Below, in pieces: positions 12,626 through 25,375 of a stretch of DNA of 64,000 bases. Position numbers and translations under genes: made by a program. Numbering within the stretch: the stretch's first letter is position 1; each line of letters starts with the position of its first letter. The stretch lies in NCBI GenBank assembly GCA_034638255.1, contig JAWPGT010000087.1, forward strand, positions 22,018 through 86,017, given 5' to 3'. This stretch comes from Coprinus comatus. Taxonomy: Eukaryota; Basidiomycota; Agaricomycetes; Agaricales; Agaricaceae. A model generated the notes under the pieces. That model did no database searches, was not told where the DNA came from, and worked only from the letters and a program-made list of their open reading frames with translations.

Positions 12626-14317
12626 ATGGCTACAGCAACTACCCTACATATGGCATCATTTGCACAACAACAGCCTGGGTTGTTGGTCACATCGGAGGTG
12701 AAGAAGACAATTGATGATTGTACAAAAGAGGTTGAAAGAATTAGTAAAGATCGTCGTTCGAAGAACCGAAAATTCCGGTGTCCGGTGCGTGTTTCACTAT
12801 CTTTCTCTTGTATCTTTTGTTCTTCTATCCAAAAACTAATTAATCCCTGTTGTATACAAATGTAGGGATATCGATTTCGATCTAGAAAATGATCAGAATC
12901 GATGCTTGTACGGGATAATTCGACGTTCTGAAGATTCATTTACTCCTGCGGATGCTCATCGGGTTACACAAATATTCGATAACCCAATCTTTTGTGGGTG
13001 GGGGAGCCAGATACAACCAATATCGTGCAAGGTGCTTTGGGAGATTGTTGGTTTCTTTCGGCTTTAGCGACAGTTTCTCAAGTGCGGGAGTTGGTGAAAT
13101 TATTCTGTGTCAAGGTAGATATCGGGATTTAGTTGTAGTTTGCAATGCTATGCTCTAACAAAACTTTATTAGCGTAATGAAGCGGTGGGAGTTTAGGGCT
13201 TCATATTCTTCAGGGACAACTCTTGGGTGACTGTTGTCATTGATGAGTCAGTAATTGCACCTTTTGCTCTTGATGAGTCCATTCTCACACATGTTTTGTA
13301 TCCCTAAAGCTTGTTGTTCACACGCGTTCCGAAATACGAAGAACTGACGTCAGACGAACAAGAGCTATATCATTACGACAAAGAACGCTACAACACCTCT
13401 GCACTTCGTGGTGGGAAGACTCTATATTTTGCCAGTTCAGGATCTTTAGGAGAGACCTGGGTTCCGCTTATTGAAAAGGCTTATGCAAAACTACATGGAA
13501 ATTATTCGTTTTTGAATGGTGGACAGACTTGTGAAGCGGTCGAAGATCTTACTGGTGGTGTTTCGAGCTTCTTATTAACCAAGGTGTGTGCGTTTCTCAG
13601 ATCTGCTTTTTTCCTCTTTTAATGGGCATCTGGATTGTGTGATAGGATATTTTGGACACCGATAGGTTCTGGAAAGAAAAACTCCTTAGTGCAAACAAGG
13701 ATCGCTTATTTGCCTGTTCTTTTGATGAGCTCGATACTACTCGCAACAGGAAGCATGGATGTCTCTTGTGAGTTTCTCTATCTTCCGTTACTCCTTTATT
13801 TAATATAATACTCTCTTGCTCTAATTACATTCACATTATCGGCCCTATGCTTACAGTCATTGTGCTGTCTCAACCCGACCAGCATTACTTCCGTGATATT
13901 TCTGGTAGATCAGATTGGACGTTTGATTTTATTCTCGTCAAAGCAGGTCAAAAGGAACCAGTAGCAGAATCGGTACATGCCAAGTTTTGGAACAGGAGCG
14001 TAAATCTTGAAATTGAGTTGGAAATGGGAACATATTTTGTCTATGTGAGTACCGCCCACCCCAAACTCATCAACCCATCCATGTTGCGCGTGTCTAATTA
14101 TGACCCATTTTTAAGGTTAAGATAGATAGGGAGTATGATACATCGAAAGCGGTTAATACTTTTATTGACGATTGGCAATTGAGGAAGTTGCCACTGATAC
14201 ATATGGAAAGAGCGAAGAGTCGTTCCATTGCTTCAAGTGAGTTGTGTCTAGCGCGAATATTGCGTTTTTCTGTTACTGAGTATAATTCTTTTTGTCATAG
14301 GCTTTGATCAGAAGTGA
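12626..14317 (+). pseudogene. Calpain-family cysteine protease, inactivated
   Basis: Calpain-like (C2 family) thiol protease. Exon 1 is 12626-12777; after an intron to 12865 the frame reads DIDFDLENDQNRCLYG and QIFDNPIF, then (shifted by one base) GALGDCWFLSALATVSQ at 13031 with the catalytic Cys. The next exon contains GFIFFRDNSWVTVVID but has an in-frame TAG just before it (near 13196). It continues with VPKYEELTSDEQELY, KAYAKLHGNYSFLNGG, DILDTDRFW and KDRLFACSFDELD. The segment that should hold the catalytic His and Asn is absent. The sequence jumps to domain III-like LSQPDQHYFRDISGRS and EIELEMGTYFVYVKIDREY, ending at 14317. Frameshift, stop and missing catalytic residues together indicate a pseudogene. 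Confidence 0.8.
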
Positions 14318-15226
14318 GTGTGGTAGGTTACCATAATCCCTTCCGTACTTCTACAAGTAGTGCCAGTGTTGTAGATTAGCGCATCCTGTTGTAACCGCTT
14401 AATAAATTTGTAATCTTATCAGCTCAAATACTGTTGGACATTTTATACCTTATATTTTGAGAGTATTTAATGATCATTGGTATATAGTAAGTAGCTGAAG
14501 TGCCGACTCGGATGATTTCACTGATGCGGCAAAGCAAATAGAGATATATGGTAAAGGATCTGGTCAGTTATCTTCATCCCTTCCCGATGGGCTGTCATAG
14601 GGTGCCTGATGAAGTTCAAACGGTACAGCGTTGGACATGGGTATAAGTTCTGGTTATGGGATGTGTGGTTTCAATTTTTTGTTTACTATTTTTCCTTCCC
14701 GTAGTATATAGTCAGAGTGAGTTTCGACCTTTTGCTTGTTGTCAAACTCCTAGTTTGTATTCAGCTGCGCATATATTAGATCTACCTATCATTAATAGTT
14801 ACTAACTTACATCATGTATCTACACTTGTTGTTCATCAGTGCCTAAACCGTAATCAACTATCAGCCAATATCTCATATATGTGCGTTCAGCATGTTCAAA
14901 ACAAAAAACATTCTATGCTATGCCTGAATCATAGGCAAGTTCTACCTTAGTTCAATCTTAGTAATAGTATATCTTTCTTTCTCAAATTACACCTATAAGC
15001 ACTTCAGTAGGGGTGTTTTTTTGGATGTTTTGAAGAATGTGTTATTAATAGTAAATCAGGTAGCGCTGAACAGCATGATGCTGTGCACGTGTCTGTGTCC
15101 GAAAGAACCTGCTAGATAAGAGGCTGAATGTAACGTTAGCATCAACCACCACAAGTTACTAAGTACTAACAACCTGAACATCCGATACCCACTTGATCAA
15201 AACAACACTCTACATCTGGTACTTCT
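14318..15226. other. No gene recognised
   Basis: Intergenic DNA between the calpain pseudogene and DUF6535 paralog 2. No supported frame or repeat was seen. Confidence 0.4.
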
Positions 15227-18200
15227 ATGCCTCGTCATCGTAGGGTGAGTGATGCTTTGCTTCAATCCAAATAAATGTATCCTGACAAATTGAAACACAG
15301 TTCCTCTTTCCTAATTTTTATGAAGGATTATTGACACTAGGAAAATAGCGTTCGAAGGTATAGACCCTGTAAGTGAAATTATTTAAAGGACATTACTAAA
15401 TTTTGAGATATAATTCTATAGATATTGAAGGTCATTGATGAGGAAGCAGATGCAGCAAGATGGGAAGACCTGAACGAAAAAGCCGAAGTGTTAACAAAGG
15501 ATACATATACCATTTGGAAGGAAGAGTTGCAGAGCCTCCTTATTTTTGTAAGCAGTCTGATTATATCCTCTTTCAAATCATACCAATGATAATGATAAAT
15601 TATCATAGGCCGGTCTCTTTTCAGCCATCTTCACAGCCTTTACCATTGAAGCAGCTAGGACAGTACAGGGTGATCCTGCAGACATGACCGTTCTCTTGCT
15701 CCAGACGATTGTTTCTCAACTCTACAACCAATCGAACCCTCAAGCAAACCTCCCCATTAATCTCCGACCAGAAATTACTCCCTCCCTTTATGCTCAACAC
15801 ATCAACCTCTTGTATTCTGTCAGCCTTGCGCTCAGTCTAGTTGCCGTTGTCGGAGGAATTGTATGCCTACAGTGGTTGCGAGAATTTAGTCGGAACATCA
15901 CTAGCATGTCAAACAAGGAGGACCTAATGCTACAACACCAACGTCATGAGAGTCTCCAACGTTGGGGTGTTGTTACAATTCTGAATATGTTACCACTGCT
16001 CCTACTCATCGCACTTGGCCTCTTCTTTGCTGGATTTATGTACTCGCAATTGGAATCAAAATCACTCGCATCAGGACCTGTAGCCTCTCTTGCCATTATC
16101 TCAGGTGTATTTATCACGTGTACCACCGTTCTCCCAACGTGTCAATTGCTCTTCCTCATAGGGAAATCCTCTGGTGAGGACAACCAGGCGCTATCTCGAC
16201 CTATACTTTGTCCATATCGATCACCACAATCATGGCTATTTCATTTAATGATTCAAAAGCTTTTCCTCATAGCCAATCTGCCATTACTCAAGGTGGAATC
16301 TGGCTTCTTGAAAAATTTGAAGGGTATCAGTAGTTGGATGGACTATGATACAAATGGTGTGAAAAGGTGGAGAGCGAAATCAAGGGCTGTGGAAACAATA
16401 ACTCAATCATTATTGTGGATATCGGGCGACTATAGACAGGCGACTAAAGTCGCCCTTGATTCGTACTCTTGCAAGGTCTTTGCTTCCTGTCATGGGACAC
16501 GGATGAATTTGAAGAAAAAGGACACACCTGAAGCTGGTGATATCAAGTGGAATTGGGAGGAGCAAGAGTTATTGACATTATTTGAGCAAGAGAATAATAT
16601 CGATAATACTGAGAGTGAAGAGAAATAAGTGACGTTGTGATGTAATGATGCGAGTCGACTGCGTCCGTCAGTCGGACTTCGAGACCTGGTAAGTCAAAGA
16701 GTAAATTTCAAATTTGCAGAGTTTCGGGATAAAATAAATAAATAGCGTGTTGAGTTCGTCAACGACGAACGTGTCCTCGAGGCGAATGAAGAATTTGAAG
16801 TCGTTGAGATGATGCGGCAGTAGAATGAAAGGTTTGACAACGGGGGTAAAATTCACTGGCTAACTACGACAGAACTGTACTACTTTTATACTGAGAAAAA
16901 TAAGATACCGAATCTTTTTATCATGTAAAGTAGACACCGAAAACCGTAAGTAAAACAATGAAGATGTAATTAAAACGTGTGTTTATGAAGTAAGGGAACC
17001 GAAATGAAAAGAAATAAAGTTTTTACTGAATGATAATAAAACATGCCAATGCTGCCTCGTGTAATGAACCGAATTTTGAGTAATTGTACGTATGAGTCGG
17101 AAGAAAGTTTCGATAGGGTGGAATGTGCTTCAGAGATAAGATGGCCTGATATGTAGGAGGTACGACATCAGGTGATTTCGTATCTTCACAAGAGTATCGA
17201 GAAGATTCGTGCGAAGGCAGCAATTGATGCAACAGTGGAATGGAATAAGTCGTTGAAATGTCCTGCATCTCTGTCAGATATTTCGGCTTTGGAGAAATCC
17301 ATTGGTAATATGGACCGTGATTCTCGAAGAGGTAAAGTCTATGTATGCTGTATAGATTCCTTTAGTAATACTTGCACTAGCTCTCTTACAAGACGTTGCC
17401 ACTGGCTTGAGGAGTTCAGAGACTACGTGGGTCACTGTAGAGCATGCCGTCGCTGTTGCCTGTCATATGATCACTCAAGACTCTTGGCATTGGGGGCAGA
17501 CAATTCCTATTTTGGAAGAATTGTGCAAGCGTCCAACCACTCGATCACTTCGTCACATACGTCATCTCTGCGACAAACTTCGTGATAAACTCATCTCGAA
17601 GCGTAAGTATCAAGAATTGGTCATCATATTCAACTACGTCTTTCCTTCTGTGGACTCTGCGCACTACAAAGATGTTGCACCAATACTTGGCAGTCTGCTT
17701 GTGGAATGTGACCAACGCTTCATTGACTGGGGTTTGTCTTCTCATCTACTTTGCCATCTCTCTCTGACCATCATTACTCTTCAGACTATGCAGAACGCTT
17801 CCTCAAAATCATAGAACGCCTTGCCTCGAAGCGTCTCATTAACAAAGAAAGATCATTGAATGACATCTTTTTCTACACTAAACACGTCCTACAACACTCA
17901 CATGGGCTTCCTAGGATACTCCTTTCCATCAAAACAACCCTCAACGCAATACTCTCTGCTGCCCAAGAATACGTTCAACGCTCAACACACACATACTCAG
18001 TCCTACACCCAAATCGATTCACCATTCCGCGCACACTGGCTGAACCTGGCTCTAAAGTAGACCTCCAATCTGTATGGGCTGTGACAGACAACTTCAACGT
18101 GAGATTGAAGGAGGTGTGGGGGATACATGATGTTGTTGAGTCTGGTGGTAAAGGATATGGAAAAATAGAGCATATACATACTTCTGGTACGTCGCAAGTT

Positions 18201-18747
18201 TAACTCTTGCTGCAATATATCTAATAGTTCACTCAAAGCCAAAGACTTGCGTGTTGAAACAACTGGCCAAGTCGTTTCAGCAGTACGCTCTACTGAAGGT
18301 CTACCCACGGCCACCATACCTTCCTCATCAACTCCCCTGCAGTCCCACAGGTTTAATGAAACAGTTACTACATCGGATGTTGGCTCTGGAAATCCACTTT
18401 CACTCTTTCTCTCGTCATCACCACATGCCGAACATCATTCATCCCATAACCTTCCCGCTATGTCTACAGATAGTGATGCCGAGCAAGAAATACCACTTGC
18501 CCAACCGCCAGTCATGAACACAATTCAAACTTCCGAGATCCAACACGGCACTATATCCAGTCAACCCGCATCACCTCTTCATGACGACACATCTTCCAGT
18601 CAAGATTCACACATTATCACTCCTTCCTCACAATCAGACGGCGTTGGACTTGGGACCGTAAACCAAGCCTTGCCCTCTGCAGTACAAGATCTACAAAGTC
18701 CTCTGTTGACTTTATCTCTGCGACACCTTATCATGCCTAACAGTTAA
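15227..18747 (+). pseudogene. DUF6535 protein, paralog 2, disrupted by insertion
   Basis: Same architecture as paralog 1. Mini-exon 15227-15244, AFEGIDP exon ending near 15369, exon 15422-15547, intron to 15608, then AGLFSAIFTAFTIEAA with the DUF6535 core, CLQWLREFSRNI and three membrane segments. At 16616 the frame is broken by a 574-bp insertion that supplies a stop. Coding resumes at 17196 (KIRAKAAIDATVEW) and continues through canonical introns at 17333-17380 and about 17732-17785 into the helical C-terminal region (AVAVACHMI, LCKRPTTRSL, FLKIIERLASKRLI, VWAVTDNFNVRLKEVWG). A Ser/Thr-rich tail frame ends at 18747. Without the insert the gene would resemble paralog 3, so inactivation by the insert seems recent. 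Confidence 0.75.
16617..17190. mobile_element. 574-bp insertion in DUF6535 paralog 2
   Basis: Alignment with paralogs 1 and 3 shows extra DNA between the codons for NTES and EKIRAK. It is flanked by direct repeats AGAGT at 16612-16616 and 17191-17195. The ends carry short imperfect inverted repeats, GTGAAGAGAAAT at the left and ATTTCGTATCTTCAC at the right. It has no coding capacity, which fits a non-autonomous element. Confidence 0.65.
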
Positions 18748-19919
18748 CAAGTCCTCAGGCTTAACCACTAGTGTTGGAACAGAATCCATGTAACAAAAAC
18801 ACAGTATTGCAATCTTGTGGATCTCCGACTAAAATATTCGAATTGTCGGAATGAGGGGGTGATACGATTTATTCTTTGGACTCCTGTAGTAACGATTGGA
18901 GGAGAGGTTGATGCCGATATATGTAATTATCTCTAACAGTAAACAAATACATGTTTGATTCTCAAGGAGTTGAGGTGATATACCTATTGGAAAGTTAAAG
19001 GAAACGGAGTCGTAGAAAAAGGTAGAGATGAAGTATATATTCTACGTACTTATTGTATCTGTCTCACACACTGGCACGGACCTTGTTTCCCTCTTTGAAT
19101 TCTCTTTACCCAGCATCATTCACTGTAACCACACCCATACCTATACGTGCAAATACATTCATTAACGTCGTAAAAGTACATCTTTTTACTATATACAGTA
19201 CTCCAGTTGCGCTGTTTCTTGTTTGTTGTTGCCATAGATCACTATTGAATGAAGTCCTTTTAAGCACGATGAGATGCCAGTGTATTGAAATGAAAGTTAT
19301 GAAAAGAGTCGTACCCATGGCTTTCAGCGAAAGAGATATCTTGCGCGTTGGGTCAGATAGAGAGAGGGAATGGGAATGTATTAATGGAGTGGTATTAGGC
19401 ATGAATATGATATTTTCGTACTACGATCACCTATGAGTTTGGGAGAGGGAGTCCGATGTCCAGGTTCATCACAGAAGGTTGATGAACTTCGAATCGGGTA
19501 CCGGGCGATGCAACGATGGGAGAGTGTGAGTGCTCACCCATTGTGCATCTAGGTGAATGTAGGGGATGGAGGGAGGGTAATTCAAAGATTTGAGGAAGAG
19601 AGTGAAGGATGTGTGAGTAGGGTGATGGTATATGTCAGTGTATGAGACAGACTCAGGTTCCGGTGTGCGTTACATGGTATTCACGTGACCTCTCCTGCAA
19701 GAAAGCGCATCTGCATTCGCAGATGCTTCACTTGTGGAATACCACCATCAGGAATAGGAGTAAAAACTAAATTTAGATTAGGATTCCAGAAAGGAGATGT
19801 TGAGGGCATGGTTTGTCAGTGACGGAGCCTAGTTTTGGTCAACATAATTGAGAAGTTTGGTCAGTGTTTTCAGTAGGTTAGACTGGAGAGACTGTCATTA
19901 CGTCCGAGTCAATGTTCAA

Positions 19920-20430
19920 GTTCATCAACCAGGACAACTCTTTCACTCAGCTGCGCTGGATATCTCGTTCTGCATCCTCTCCGATCCACGCGTCTTTCCC
20001 CCAGGTTCATAACCTATCCACCTCCATGCAACGTTCCCAAGTTCAGTATACGTCCCGCTCTCCAAGTGTAGAATACAAATCGGAAGCTCAGATGTCCCTT
20101 GTTCCTGTGCTTGTCTTCAACTCGAGCTTGAACGGTCACGAATGCGGTCACTCAGGTCTCTGTATGATAAATCGCAACACAACTTGAATGCGATGTACCA
20201 CAAGGAAGGACTAGTGTGACTCATAACATCTATATACTCAACATCACATCGGCGTACCTTTCGCTCTCTACCTCCATTGCTCCACCTGGTTCGCCGGAGA
20301 TCATTATTGACGAAACAATCATTCTTTAAGTATGTGGCCTTGTTCTTCAAGCCTTAAGGCACAGTCAAATCTTTCCTCAGTTATCATTGCCGTAATATTC
20401 CCCAGCTTTAGAAGGCAAGGATAAACTTGT
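19920..20430. repeat. Diverged segmental repeat, copy 2
   Basis: Partner of 10200-11060, with the same ordered landmarks but shorter. Non-coding as far as can be seen. Confidence 0.45.
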
Positions 20431-20557
20431 CCTTTGTAAATTTCAGGAATGCTACGCCGTCCGTTGCGAGTAATTCGGAGATGAGTGAACACAGGCACAT
20501 GACCCAGCACGTGGAGTTTAGGTATATTGCTGCGAAATTGGTTTGTGGAGGACTGTC

Positions 20558-21473
20558 ATGTCCCTACCAAAGAACAATCTTCAGGAGCTTCTCAGCCGCA
20601 ACCCCTCATCCTCCATCCAACCTGCTCTTTCTCCTCGTCCAAATTCTGACCCCAAGGTTTGCCTTTCTCTTACTCACTTCTACACTCTCCTCACCACCCA
20701 TACAGAAACCAAAGTTCAGGCCAGCCATCTCAACCCCATTGCTTCAGGTTCAAAGCCCTAGCCTAAGCTCAACACCCAGGAACACAACAACTGCACTTTC
20801 TATCATTTCAACACCAGGATACAAACATCGGTCTACGCACAAATCTTGTTCCACACCTTCCAAACGTCTAGTTGAGGACATACGTGTTTCCAACAAACCG
20901 AATCTCAGTACCCCGAACCCACACAAAAGGGAGACTCCTGAACCTGATACCATTTCACACACCTCAAAACGTGCAAGGAAATCAGAAGAATGGCTAAACA
21001 AAGAAAACATCACTCCTCCAGGACTGGTCGAGTCGAAGGAACACACAACGTACATTCCCAGGGTATCCAGTCAACCATTGATTAATTTTACCACCCCTTC
21101 CACTATATCCACCTGCCCTACGCCTAAGGATACCCATCTTGACCTTGAAGAGGTATGTTGACTAGCCCGAATACGGCCACGCAAGATCTGAAGGTTGAAC
21201 GTTCTGAACTCCGCCAGCTTTCTTCAGAAACCTTGGCGAGTTACCGAGCTAAGCACAATGAATTGTTGAATTATGTTATGAACTTGCTACTCGATGATGA
21301 TGGCGAAGTAGATGGTGTCTTTTTACATCGGTTACGGTGCGCTCCTTTTTTACGGCCCTGTTTATCACGGTGAATAATTACATACGTCCAGTCGTGACCT
21401 TAATCAACGCTTAAATGCTATCAAATCAGTACAAGATGAAAGAAGATCGGGAAAGAGTGGCCTACGCGGGTAG
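20558..21473 (+). CDS. Unrecognised S/T/P-rich protein, possibly a truncated helicase N-terminus
   Basis: Exon 1 is 20558-20656 (start MSLPKNNLQELLSRNPSSS), then a GTTTGC...TACAG intron and exon 2 at 20706-21152, which is rich in Ser, Thr and Pro with SKRLVED, KRARKSEEWLNKENITPP and similar basic/Ser motifs. A further intron from GTATGT at 21153 leads to VERSELRQLSSETLASYRAK and DGVFLHR. After one more intron RDLNQRLNAIKSVQDERR is followed by a stop at 21471-21473. The disordered, Ser/Pro/basic composition ending in a short helical segment recalls the N-terminal extension of fungal BLM/Rqh1-type RecQ helicases, but no helicase domain follows. It may be a truncated gene. Identity is tentative. 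Confidence 0.45.
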
Positions 21474-22562
21474 CAAGAATGAGCGAGAAGAAGCGAGAAA
21501 CAAACGCAAAACTGGGAAACAAATCTGTATTATATAATCAAATAAACTGAAATGTACGACAAAATATTGTATACTAGAACAAAGATTTCGATTTTTCTAC
21601 GTTGTAAGGACCTGGTGTTGGGATTGGATTCTCGGGTACAAACGTGTGTCGAGTCAAGGGTTGTCTATGGTGTTTGGACCACGATGACTGTTCTTTTTGT
21701 CCTGCTTATTAACAACCTTTTGGTTTGGACCTTCATGCTATAGCATGTGTTTCGTCTCTTATCTGACTGTCTTGTTCTCTTATACACTTATAATGGGGGA
21801 GTAGATACCATGTAAACCTCAGTATTCGCTCGTCTTCGTGATACTGAGGTTAGCTACCATTAAACTCTCTCTTTCGTTCTCATAACTCATTTCTACTTAT
21901 ATAGTTATCTCGTTTATATTCTTATCACCCGGTGTTAGCTTTAAAGCTTAAGGGTGCTAGTGAGGGATAACAAGTTATTGAAGACACGGTTACGTCAAGC
22001 CCGGACTTTGCGTGTGACCTCATAACCGCGTCTTGAACAACCAACCACATCAGTGTCGAGGACTCTTAGATGACTATCGATGACCACTGGAGAAATATCA
22101 ACTAATCATTCCGGTTTCATGCCTACACTTGAAAGTAGATGAGGTCTACAAAGAAATATTAGTTAAGTTAGACTCTAGGGAAGAGGAGGGAGAATGTTGC
22201 TCAATTTTGGGAGGGTAATTCGTTTGAGTTGTTTGCAAGGTGAAATGAACCTAGTGAGGTCTGCCATAATTTAGTTTTCTGTAAACTGAACTACAAAGCT
22301 CGATGATTAACATGCTAAATCGAGGTTTAATCTTTGTATTAGTAGTACCACGTATATAAGAATTATGACCTTACCACAGACTTGTTTTATTAATAGGTAG
22401 GTTCTATCAAATGCAGTAGATACCCTTGTATTTTTAGACTCGAAGGCGATACACGCTTTGTGCACGCCGCTGATTCGTCGTTATCAAGAACTGATCCTAT
22501 TTCACCACCTCCAAGCTCTTCAGGACGGCCAGTACCCACAATACCTTCTTAATTCTTCTATG
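21474..22562. other. No gene recognised; one hairpin
   Basis: Intergenic DNA. A perfect 11-bp inverted repeat AACCTCAGTAT/ATACTGAGGTT (21815-21825 and 21841-21851, loop 15 nt) could form a stem or act as a fold-back site. No supported coding. Confidence 0.4.
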
Positions 22563-25375
22563 ATGTCTCACCATCGTAAGGTATATCGTGATTTACTCCA
22601 GTTTATGAGAATGTCCTAACAGAAACAGTTGCTCATTAGACGTAATCTGACCACCAAGGATTACTGACGCCGGAAACGCAGCATTCGAAGGAATAGACCA
22701 AGTAATTATTGCAGTAATTGAAGGTTTAATAATGACGCGCTAAAATATATACGCACTTAGAACTTGGAAGTCATTGATGAGGCAGCAAATGCGAAACGAT
22801 GGGATTCTTTAAACAAGAAAGCAGAACAACTAACGAAAGAGACATACGACATTTGGAAGGAAGAATTACTCTATTATTTGTAAGTCACCTAACTGCACAG
22901 AAAATATACTCCTGATGATATCTTATAGGCCAGTCTCTTTTCGGCAGTTGTGACAACATTTACCATCGAAGCTGCCAAGACAGTACAGGGTGATCCTGCA
23001 GGGTTGACAGTGCTCCTGCTACAAACGATTGTACTTCAACTAAACAATCACTCAAACCCACAAGCAAATCTCTCCATTAATCTTAACCCAACGATAATAC
23101 CTTCACTATATGCTCAGCGCATCAATGTTTTTTACTCCGTCAGTCTTGCGCTCAGCCTTGTCTCAGTTGTAGGGGGGATTGTATGTCTACAATGGCTGCG
23201 CGAGTTTGGTAGGAATATCACAGGCGTGTCGAACAAAGAGGATCTATTACTTCAACATCAACGTCATGAAAGTCTCCGTTTGTGGGGTGTTTTGATCTTC
23301 CTCAACATACTACCACTACTTCTACTGATCGCACTCGGTCTCTTCTTCACCGGGTTCATGATCTCACAATGGGATTCAAGGTCGCTTGCCTCAGGACCTA
23401 TAACGTTCCTTTTCGGTCTATCCGGCGTATTTATTGTCTGTACCACGGTACTCCCCAGCTACCAGCTCCTCTTCCTTACACAAAAATCGCATCTTACAAG
23501 CGCCCAGAATATACTTCGACCTACACTTTGTCCATATCGGTCACCACAATCGTGGCTGTTTCACTTATTCCTCCAAAAGATTTTCGTCTTTACAACCATT
23601 CTACCACTAAGTGACATAAAACCCGACTTTTTGAGCGCCATGGAGGGCATCAACAGTTGGTTGGACTATGATATAAAGGGTACAAAAAAGTGGAAAGAGA
23701 AAGCAGGGGCTGTAGAAATAATAAATCAATCTCTGTTATGGATATCTCGCGAGTATAGGCAGGTGGTTACGGTTGCTCTGGATGCGTACTCTTGCATGGT
23801 GTTCGCTTCTTGCCATGGGACACGGATGATGTTGAAGCAAAAAGGCATACAACCAGAATATATGAAGTGGGAGTGGGAGGAAAGGAATTTATTGGCATTA
23901 TTTGAAACAGAGAGTAATATCAATGACACGCAAATACTCCGGAGGATTCGTGCAAAGGCAGTGATTGATGCAATAGCAGAATGGAATGGGTCGGACTCAC
24001 TGGAACGTATGCCACCGTTCTCAGATATTCTGGGTTTGGAAAAATCCATTGGTGACATGGACCATGAGTCTAGAAGAGGTAAGCGTCTATATATGCTATG
24101 TAGTTCCTTTAGTAAGCTTTTCTCTAGCTCTCATGAAGGACATCGCCACTGGCTTGAGGAGAAATTCTGAGAATACCTGGGTTACTCAAGAGAACGCGGT
24201 CGCTGTTGCCTGTCATATGATCGACCAATCTTCGCTTCATTCGGATGAGACAATTTCCATTTTGCAAGAATTGTGCAAGCGTCCAAGTAGTCGATCACTT
24301 CGCCTCATACGCTATCTCTGTGACAAACTTCGGGAAAAGATAAGCTCAGACCACAAGTGCAATTTACTGGTCTACATATTCAACAATGTCTTTCCTTGTG
24401 TGAACTCTGCACACTACAAAGATCTTGCACCAATACTTGGCAGGAGGCTGTTTGTAAAATGTGATAAATGTTTTATCGATCCTTGTTCGTCATCCCATCC
24501 ACTTTTCTTTCCCCCTCTGATCGCCATTACTCCTTAGTCCATGTAGAACCCTTCCTCAAAATCGTAGAAAACCTTGCCTCGAAGCGTCTCATTGGTAAAG
24601 AACAATCATTGGATAACGTTGTACTCTATACCAAACATGTCGTACAACGCTCATGGGGGCTATCCTTCATGCTCCCTATCATTGAAACAACCTTCAACGC
24701 AATCCTCTCCACTGTAGAAGAATATATTCCACATTCATCCTCAAGATATTTGGTCCTGCACCCAACCCGCCTGACCATTCCAAAAACTCTACCTGGCCCT
24801 GGCCTGGATAAAGACCTGCAGCGTGTATGGTCATCAATAGACCACTTTAACAAGAGATTGAATGAGGTATGGGGCATACGTGAGGATGTTGCGACTCATG
24901 GTTCCGGATCAGGCAAAATAGGGGCGCATATACGGACCTCGGGTATGTCACAAGTCTTATCCCTTCCAGTAATGCATCTAACTGTTTACCAGAAATCAAA
25001 AAATTACACGACAGAACAGTTGGTTCAGGAATACTCTCCATGGAAGATCCACCCATAGTCGCCACACCAAAATTCATTGTCCCCTCGTCAGACGGTGACT
25101 CCATTGAATCCAATAAAACTTATTCAGGATCAGTCGTTACACCAGATGCTGATTCGGAAATCACACTTTCCCCTACTCTACTTTCGTCTCAAGAATTCGA
25201 ACACTCACCCGACAATTGCCTAATACCCATTGATCCCCGTGTCGAAGATGAAATTTCATTATCTCAACTACCATTTCAACATTCCAAGGACAAAGGGATT
25301 AGTAGCAGATTCAGTCAGCTCTCTCCATTTCCTCTCGACGTATCATTTACCAACCAAGATTCTTACTCGACCTGA
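22563..25375 (+). CDS. DUF6535 protein, paralog 3, most complete copy
   Basis: Predicted exons are mini-exon 22563-22580, a small AFEGID exon near 22680-22700, 22761-22879, 22929-24078, 24128-24484, 24538-24942 and 24993-25375. From 22929 onward all junctions keep frame for about 760 residues. These cover the DUF6535 core (QGDPAGLTVLLLQTI, CLQWLREFGRNI), three membrane segments, a conserved helical region (VWSSIDHFNKRLNEVWG) and a disordered Ser-rich tail. The family is widespread in Agaricomycetes and its function is unknown; membrane location is inferred from the hydrophobic segments. Compared with paralogs 1 and 2, exon 22761-22879 lacks 7 nt at its 3' end, which would shift the frame into the next exon. 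A functional product therefore needs an alternative splice or start. Confidence 0.65.

Noticed and set aside
21815..21851. Perfect 11-bp hairpin considered as a terminator or small RNA
   Set aside because: No adjacent transcript, no U-tract, and eukaryotic context; kept only as a structural note.
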